A stretch of DNA of 64,000 bases. It comes from Pleodorina starrii. Lineage: Eukaryota; Chlorophyta; Chlorophyceae; Chlamydomonadales; Volvocaceae. Both the position numbers and the translations under genes were made by a program. The stretch lies in NCBI GenBank assembly GCA_030267565.1, contig BRXU01000005.1, forward strand, positions 1 to 64,000, read 5' to 3'. Positions 58,092-64,000 of this stretch are shown piece by piece (the stretch's first letter is position 1; the number at the start of each line of letters is the position of its first letter). Below the pieces are notes generated by a model. That model saw only the letters and a list, made by a program, of their open reading frames with translations, ran no database searches and had not been told where the DNA came from.

Positions 58092-58319
58092 GCAAAACCT
58101 GCATTTATTCGTGATGCAACACCAATTCGATACGATCAAGGAAATGACAGCCTTGGCATCATGATCGCAGTTTCGTTTCCAAAGAATTATTCCAAGAACG
58201 GGCTGTGACGGGGCACTTGCTAACTCCAAAGCTTCCGTTGATACCATGCTTGCCAAATCAGAGTTTCCGAAGGATGAATCAAGTCGAATCCCATCCGAAA
58301 CTGATGTCTGACGTGCCAT
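58080..58319 (-). CDS. Small open frame, unknown (79 aa), copy 2
   Basis: Identical to the frame at 47256-47495. Confidence 0.2.
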   Translation of the reverse strand: MARQTSVSDGIRLDSSFGNSDLASMVSTEALELASAPSQPVLGIILWKRNCDHDAKAVISLIVSNWCCITNKCRFCVLS

Positions 58320-58335
58320 ATATCTTAACTTAGAT

Positions 58336-58439
58336 TGTCGGTTGGGTTTCGAACCCGCACGGCGTATGACTGGGGCTCGCCGCCTCCCAAATGCACACGC
58401 ATCACCCGCTTACACAAGTAATTAGGAGGATTCGAACCC
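58336..58439 (-). other. tRNA-like boxes, copy 2
   Basis: Copy of 47512-47615 with a few substitutions outside the B box. Confidence 0.35.
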
Positions 58440-58574
58440 GTACGGGGTTCGGCTCGATACCAAATTGTAGGTTTCAGCCAAAGGACCTATTGATATGCGC
58501 TGCGCAGCCCAGAACTGCACTTATCCCCCCTGCCATGACAGGAGATGGCCAGTGAGATCATATCTCTCAGGGGG

Positions 58575-59111
58575 GGCCAGGTTGACCGTCACCTGGCAGC
58601 AAGTGGATGAATTGGGGCTTGCATGCTTGCCAGACGGTCAGGCGTGAAACCCTATCCCGACTGGTAACGGATGCGAGTTAAGTAGAGGGGTGTATTACGC
58701 CCCTCTTACCCAAAACCCACACACTGACCCATGGATTTCGAATCCATTGGGATGTTGAATGGTTCCACGAAGGTGCATCCACGAAGGCGATTATGACGGT
58801 TCTGATCCTTACCATAACATCAGGGCTTTTTGAGTCATAGACCTGATGGGTTGGCCTGCCTTCGACAGGTTCCCTGTCGAAGGCAGATAAGGAGGCGACC
58901 GACTGAATCACCAACGGAATTGCACCACGTAAGGGACCTCGGTTGATGGACACATGGGTACTAAGGTTCACGGACCTTAGGGATGAGATCGCACCTCTTA
59001 AGGGGTGGGCCAGGTTGACCGTCACCTGGCAGCAAGTGGATGACTTGGGGCTTGCATGCTTGCCAGTGGGTCAGGAGTGACAACCTATCCCCACTGGTAA
59101 CGGATGCGAGT
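58575..59111. repeat. 433-bp hairpin-rich unit, 1.2 copies
   Basis: One full unit (58575-59007) plus the diverged partial copy. The extra unit of copy 1 is absent here. Confidence 0.92.
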
Positions 59112-59976
59112 TCGGTCCAAGAATCAACTTCGGAAGTGAGGTAAGAATGTTGTGCGTCGCTTTTGTTTGTTCTAGCCGTCTGGGCTAGCTGTACTCACTC
59201 GTCATTCTATCATCTCCTGCTTTTACAGGTAGAGATAACCAGCCTCTTCGCCCTGGCACGGCCATCACAGCTAGCAGCCACGTCAGCAGCTCAGCAACAG
59301 CCCCCAGCTCAGCCCCCAGCTCAGCCCCCAGCCCAGCCCAGCCCCCAGCTCAGCCCCCAGCCCAGCCCATTCAGCCCAGTGGCGGCACATACCGACATGC
59401 ACGCACACGCACACATATGCACGCACATGCGCACACCCCTGCCAGGGGATGCGTAATACTTCCTGCCTGCGGGCGGTTCCGGAGTTTGCCGTTGTATTAA
59501 CATTTCTGTGTTGCCCCCCGCCCAGTGCAGGACAAGCAGTGAAGCTGAGAACACAGCAAATACCAAAGGCAGCAAATAACAGAGCAGCTCGGTCTTTGTA
59601 AAGGCCTGGCTAGTAGTATAGGTGTTATTTATTTTTATTATCCTTTCTATCCCTATTAACGGGACTCTACCGACTGTCTGCACCATGTTACGGGTGCTTC
59701 GAGACAATTATTGTTGGTTTATTTTCCTATTTAGTATCCATCCCCCAGTAATCCCGGTTAATCCTTTCTTTCCCCGCCCCCGCCGGACACCCCAGCACCA
59801 CTTACCCGACATCCGTTACCCGCCGCCTCATTTAAGCAGGAAAAAGGAAGATCTGTCATATCTCACCAAGACCTACCAACCCCACCAAGACCTCCCAACC
59901 GCCGAGACGTCCCAACCACCAAGGCCGTCATGGACCGTCTATCCCTGCACGCCTACACCTCCGAGTTCATTCCGCA
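59112..59976. other. Copy 2 of the Gln/Pro-rich and microrepeat stretch
   Basis: Matches 48721-49590 with small indels, such as loss of ACAC before AGCAAATACC and one TAG triplet. No gene is recognised. Confidence 0.5.
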
Positions 59977-60457
59977 CCGCCACCATCGCCGCCGTCACCA
60001 CCAAGCCCGGCACCGCCGTCCCCGTCCCCTCCTATGCCATTGCCGCCGTCACCGCAGCCAACCAGTCCGCCGCCGCCGTCGCCGCTGCCCCCTAGTCCGG
60101 CGCCTCCCTCCCCTCCCTTACCGCCGTCACCCAATCCGCCCAGCCCAGCACCCTCTCCACCGCCGCCCAACCCGGCCCCAAGCCTATCTCCTCCCAGCCC
60201 CTCGCCGCCAGCTCCTATGCCGCCATCGCCCCGGCCTCCCTCGCTGGAACCCCTGCCTCCGTCCCCGCCACCGCCATCGCCCCGGCCGCCGACCCCGCCA
60301 CCACCGTCACCCCAGCCGCCAACCCGCCACCGCCGTCACCCCAGCCGCCGGCCCCGTTACCACCCTCGCTTACCACAAGCCGCCGTCGCCGCCGCCGCCG
60401 TCCCCCCAACCGCCATCACCGCCGCCGTCGCCGCCATTCGTGTTCTTTTTGAACTAA
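59977..60457 (+). pseudogene. Pro/Ser-rich (PPSP) tract, copy 2
   Basis: Copy of 49591-50077, shorter by 6 bp in the last PPSP run. It shows the same frame change and the same PPFVFFLN end. Confidence 0.4.
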
Positions 60458-61293
60458 CCCAACTTTCTACCCAAGATTGTATGGACCCCCGCCCTTCCCT
60501 TCTGAGGGCATTGACTGCCTTCCAATTCATGCCACCCGCCTTTTGCCTCATAACCCCGCCCCACCCCCGCCACCACCGTCATCCCAGCCGCCGACCCCAC
60601 CGCTGCCGTCACACCAGCCGCCGTCGCCGTCGCCGCCGCCGTCGTCCCCCCAACCGCCATCACCGCCGCCGTCGCCGCCATTCGTGTTCTTTTTGAACTA
60701 ACCCAACTTTCTACCCAAGATTGTATGGACCCCCGTCCTTCCCTTCTGAGGGCATTGACTGCCTTCCAATTCATGCCACCCGCCTTTTGCCTCATAACCC
60801 CGCCCCACCCCCGCCACCACCGTCATCCCAGCCGCCGACCCCACCGCTGCCGTCACACCAGCCGCCGTCGCCGTCGCCGCCGCCGCCGTCCCCCCAACCG
60901 CCATCACCGCCGCCGTCGCCGCCATTCGTGTTCTTTTTGAACTAACCCAACTTTCTACCCAAGATTGTATGGACCCCCGCCCTTCCCTTCTGAGGGCATT
61001 GACTGCCTTCCAATTCATGCCACCCGCCTTTTGCCTCATAACCCCGCCCCACCCCCGCCACCACCGTCATCCCAGCCGCCGACCCCACCGCTGCCGTCAC
61101 ACCAGCCGCCGTCGCCGTCGCCGCCGCCGCCGTCCCCCCAACCGCCATCACCGCCGCCGTCGCCGCCATTCGTGTTCTTTTTGAACTAACCCAACTTTCT
61201 ATCCACGATTGTATGGACCCCCGCCCTTCCCTTCTGAGGGCATTGACTGCCTTCCAACTCATGCCACCCGCCTTTTGCCTCATAACCCCGCCC
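60372..61293. repeat. 244-bp tandem array, copy 2, about 3.8 copies
   Basis: Unit ends at 60457, 60701, 60945 and 61189: one unit fewer than in copy 1. Confidence 0.93.
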
Positions 61294-62690
61294 CGCCCCT
61301 GCACCCATGGCCCCCCTGCCCCCGCCCCACGCCCTCCTGTCTAACCCAAACACCCCGCCCGCCAAGGTGCCGCCACCACCGACCTCCGCACCGTCAGGAC
61401 TTTATGGGCGCCAGGCAGCACTCGGGGAGCTACAGCTGGAGCGTAGGTCCTGACTGACAGGAGAGTATGTAGAGGGTCGATACGACAGATGTATGTGAAT
61501 AGGTGTGATGGGGTACTCACCACTAGCTGTACAAGGGGAAACCAGAACCCTAAGTGTAGCTTATAACCGTGAACGTTTTGTTTAACTGTGCCCCATACAC
61601 TGTACCTTTGGATTGGTGCACATTACGTAAACAGTTTTGTCGCTGCCCAATACATTATCCGGTTTCCCGACAGATCGGCCATATCTATTGCACCAAGCAA
61701 GACCTATGTCTCCCATCCAACCGCGCGCCAAGGCCGTCGTGGATGGATTGCCTTTCCCTGCCCGCCTGCAACACCCGCCGAGTTCTGCACCACGCGCCAG
61801 GACTCTTTGGCGCCAGGCAGGCAGCTGGAGCGAAGTATCTAATCGACAGGAGAGTATGTAGAACATATCGGTGTGAATGATGGATGGATCCTGGATTTTA
61901 GAGGGGCACTCACCGCTAGCTGTTTGTTTAAGGGGAAACCAAAACCCTAAGTCTATCTAGCGTTTTGTTTATCTGTGCCCAATAAACCTGGCCCCACACC
62001 AACCCCTGACGATAGCTTATGTATCTGCACCCCACCTTGCTTGCAGGATATATAATAGTAAGAAAGATACCAAGAATCCTACCAGCCGTACCTGGAAGAC
62101 TCGTACACCTTGCTGACGTACTGCAGTGGATGTGAACTGAACTGAACTGAACACGTAAACTGAACTGAACTGAATACACATCAATCAATCGCACTGCAAT
62201 CATATACAACAATGCAGAGCTATGACAGAACAGACGACAGACGAAAATGCCATGAGCATGTGGGCGTGTGTGTGGATGTGAATTGTCGTTTTTATTTCGG
62301 GTGGCCACCCATTGTTAGTTATGTGTTGGACGTTGATTGGTTGTGCGGTGGTGGTGGTGGTGGTGGTGGTGCAGAGACGGGAAGCACGGACTTCAATCGC
62401 CAAGCATTAAAAGACGCGAAAAAAACTCCAATGAATCGTCAATGGAAGTTATTGCGACGGCATTCGCAGTCCCACTTCTTATTCGCACCATTATTCGTAC
62501 CAAGGCACCTGTACAGCCGTACAAGGGGACCTATACAATGAAAATCATCAAACAAAAATGACGATATGTTCCGCAATCGGAATCCGTTGATTTCTGCCTG
62601 GCGCGCGCGTTTTTAATTGTGTTATAGCGATTAAGCAAACCCCACAGAGCCGAAGACGCGCGAGCCCCGCCCCACGCCGTACACGCACAT
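61294..62690. other. Copy 2 of the stretch at 51158-52554, no gene recognised
   Basis: Nearly identical to copy 1, including the CTGAA and GGT microsatellites and the two diverged modules. Confidence 0.5.
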
Positions 62691-64000
62691 GATCCAGGAT
62701 TTGATCACACCATGCCCTAGGTATTGTATTAAGGCAGCTGTATGCCGGGTGTGCCTGCCTAGGTCCGACCGGAAGCGTGTAAACAAGCCTGGGTTTCACG
62801 TACGGCTTGGCCGCCCCCAGCTGTGGGGTGCAGTAGTGTCGAATCCCCGCCGCCCTGCACTGCGCCCCCCGTGTAATGGGTCCAGGATTTGATCACACCA
62901 TGCCCTAGGTATTGTATTAAGGCAGCTGTGTGCCGGGTGTGCCTGCCTAGGTCCGACCGGAAGCGTGTAAACAAGCCTGGGTTTCACGTACGGCTTGGCC
63001 GCCCCCAGCTGTGGGGTGCAGTAGTGTCGAATCCCCGCCGCCCTGCACTGCGCCCCCCGTGTAATGGGTCCAGGATTTGATCACACCATGCCCTAGGTAT
63101 TGTATTAAGGCAGCTGTGTGCCGGGTGTGCCTGCCTAGGTCCGACCGGAAGCGTGTAAACAAGCCTGGGTTTCACGTACTGCATGGCCGCCCCCAGCTGT
63201 GGGGTGCAGTAGTGTCGAAGTCCCGCCGCCCTGCGCCGCGCCCCCCGTGTAATGGATCCAGGATTTGATCACACCGGGTGTGCCGGCCTAGGTCAGACCG
63301 GAAGCGTGTAAACACGCCTGGGTTTGCCGTACAGCTTGGCCATCTTCAGCTGTGGTCTGCAGTAGTGCCGAATCCCCGCCGCCCTGCGCCGCGCCCCACG
63401 TGTAATGGATCCAGGATTTGATCACACCATGCCCTAGGAATAGTATTAAGGCAGCTGTGTGCCGGGTCGGCTGGCGTAGGTCCGACCGGAAGCGTGTAAA
63501 CACGCCTGGGTTTCACGTACGGCTTGGCCACCTTCAGCTGTGGTCTGCAGTAGTGCCGAATCCCCGCCGCCCTGCACCGCGCCCCCCGTGTAATGGGTCC
63601 AGGATTTGATCACACCATGCCCTAGGTATTGTATTAAGGCAGCTGTGTGCCGGGTGTGCCTGCCTAGGTCCGACCGGAAGCGTGTAAACACGCCTGGGTT
63701 TCACGTACGGCTTGGCCGCCCCCAGCTGTGGGGTGCAGTAGTGTCGAATCCCCGCCGCCCTGCACTGCGCCCCCCGTGTAATGGGTCCAGGATTTGATCA
63801 CACCATGCCCTAGGTATTGTATTAAGGCAGCTGTGTGCCGGGTCTGCAGGCGTAGGTCAGACCGGAAGCGTGTAAACACGCCTGGGTTTCACGTACGGCT
63901 TGGCCACCTTCAGCTGTGGTCTGCAGTAGTGCCGAATCTCCGCCGCCCTGCACCGCGCCCCCCGTGTAATGGGTCCAGGATTTGATCACACCATGCCCTA
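62691..64000. repeat. 188-bp satellite, copy 2, about 7 monomers, runs off the window
   Basis: Landmarks at 62889, 63077, 63418, 63606 and 63794. One monomer near 63275 lacks 35 bp. The first monomers carry AACAAGCCTGGG and GTGGGGTGCAGTAGTGTCG variants that copy 1 lacks; later ones resemble copy 1. Confidence 0.95.

Larger units (their letters stand above)
58059..62690. repeat. Segmental duplication, copy 2 of block B
   Basis: Copy of 47235-52554. The offset is 10824 bp at the left, 10391 after a missing 433-bp unit, and 10136 further right after one fewer 244-bp unit and a few small indels. Otherwise it is almost identical to copy 1. Confidence 0.95.

Overview
This is nuclear DNA of a GC-rich eukaryote, most likely a volvocalean green alga (Chlamydomonas/Volvox lineage). 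The supporting signs are interstitial TTTTAGGG-type telomere repeats, multi-exon genes with GTAAGT/GTATGT donors and CAG acceptors, Ala/Gly/Gln-rich low-complexity proteins, and Pro-Pro-Ser-Pro (hydroxyproline-rich glycoprotein-like) tracts. The density of tandem repeats, telomere-like tracts and recombinase/nuclease genes points to a subtelomeric or similarly unstable region. The species cannot be told from the sequence.

Layout. (1) 1-32336: nine head-to-tail copies (eight full, one cut by the window edge) of a 3.68-3.75 kb unit. Each full unit holds, left to right, a 54-codon fragment of a tyrosine recombinase, a 41-bp telomere-like tract, microsatellites, and on the minus strand one long ORF (655-659 aa) ending in a His-Me/HNH zinc-loop nuclease motif. 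(2) 32337-35270: pyrimidine-rich low-complexity DNA with a 90-bp (CT)n run, a roughly 545-bp tandem duplication, and a 360-bp duplication carrying perfect 28-32 bp palindromes. (3) 35275-38055, minus: a seven-exon gene I assembled by splice sites, in frame throughout (445 aa), joining a class I (DOT1-like) SAM methyltransferase to a C-terminal HNH domain. (4) 38555-43512, minus: a four-exon Crypton-like tyrosine recombinase (1334 aa). (5) 43634-46243: a 169-bp satellite of 15.4 copies, a relative of which sits in an intron of the methyltransferase gene. (6) 46244-53762: degenerate CCCAATAGGG and telomere-like repeats, tRNA-like boxes, a hairpin-rich 433-bp duplication, a Pro/Ser-rich tract with a 244-bp array, and a 188-bp satellite. 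(7) 53763-64000: a second, nearly identical copy of 37486-53762, lacking about 5.5 kb. In it the recombinase has lost its first two exons at a telomere-repeat junction and the methyltransferase is cut after two exons.

How it fits together (inference): the window holds two different tyrosine recombinases (one intact in outline, one only as telomere-abutted fragments) and two unrelated HNH-type nuclease genes, one of them fused to a methyltransferase. Recombinase and methyltransferase-HNH lie on the same strand 500 bp apart and could be parts of one mobile element. The telomere tracts abut broken recombinase genes in both settings, as expected if breaks there were healed by telomere sequence and then spread by duplication. 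Most other open frames are shadows of GC-rich repeats and are left out.
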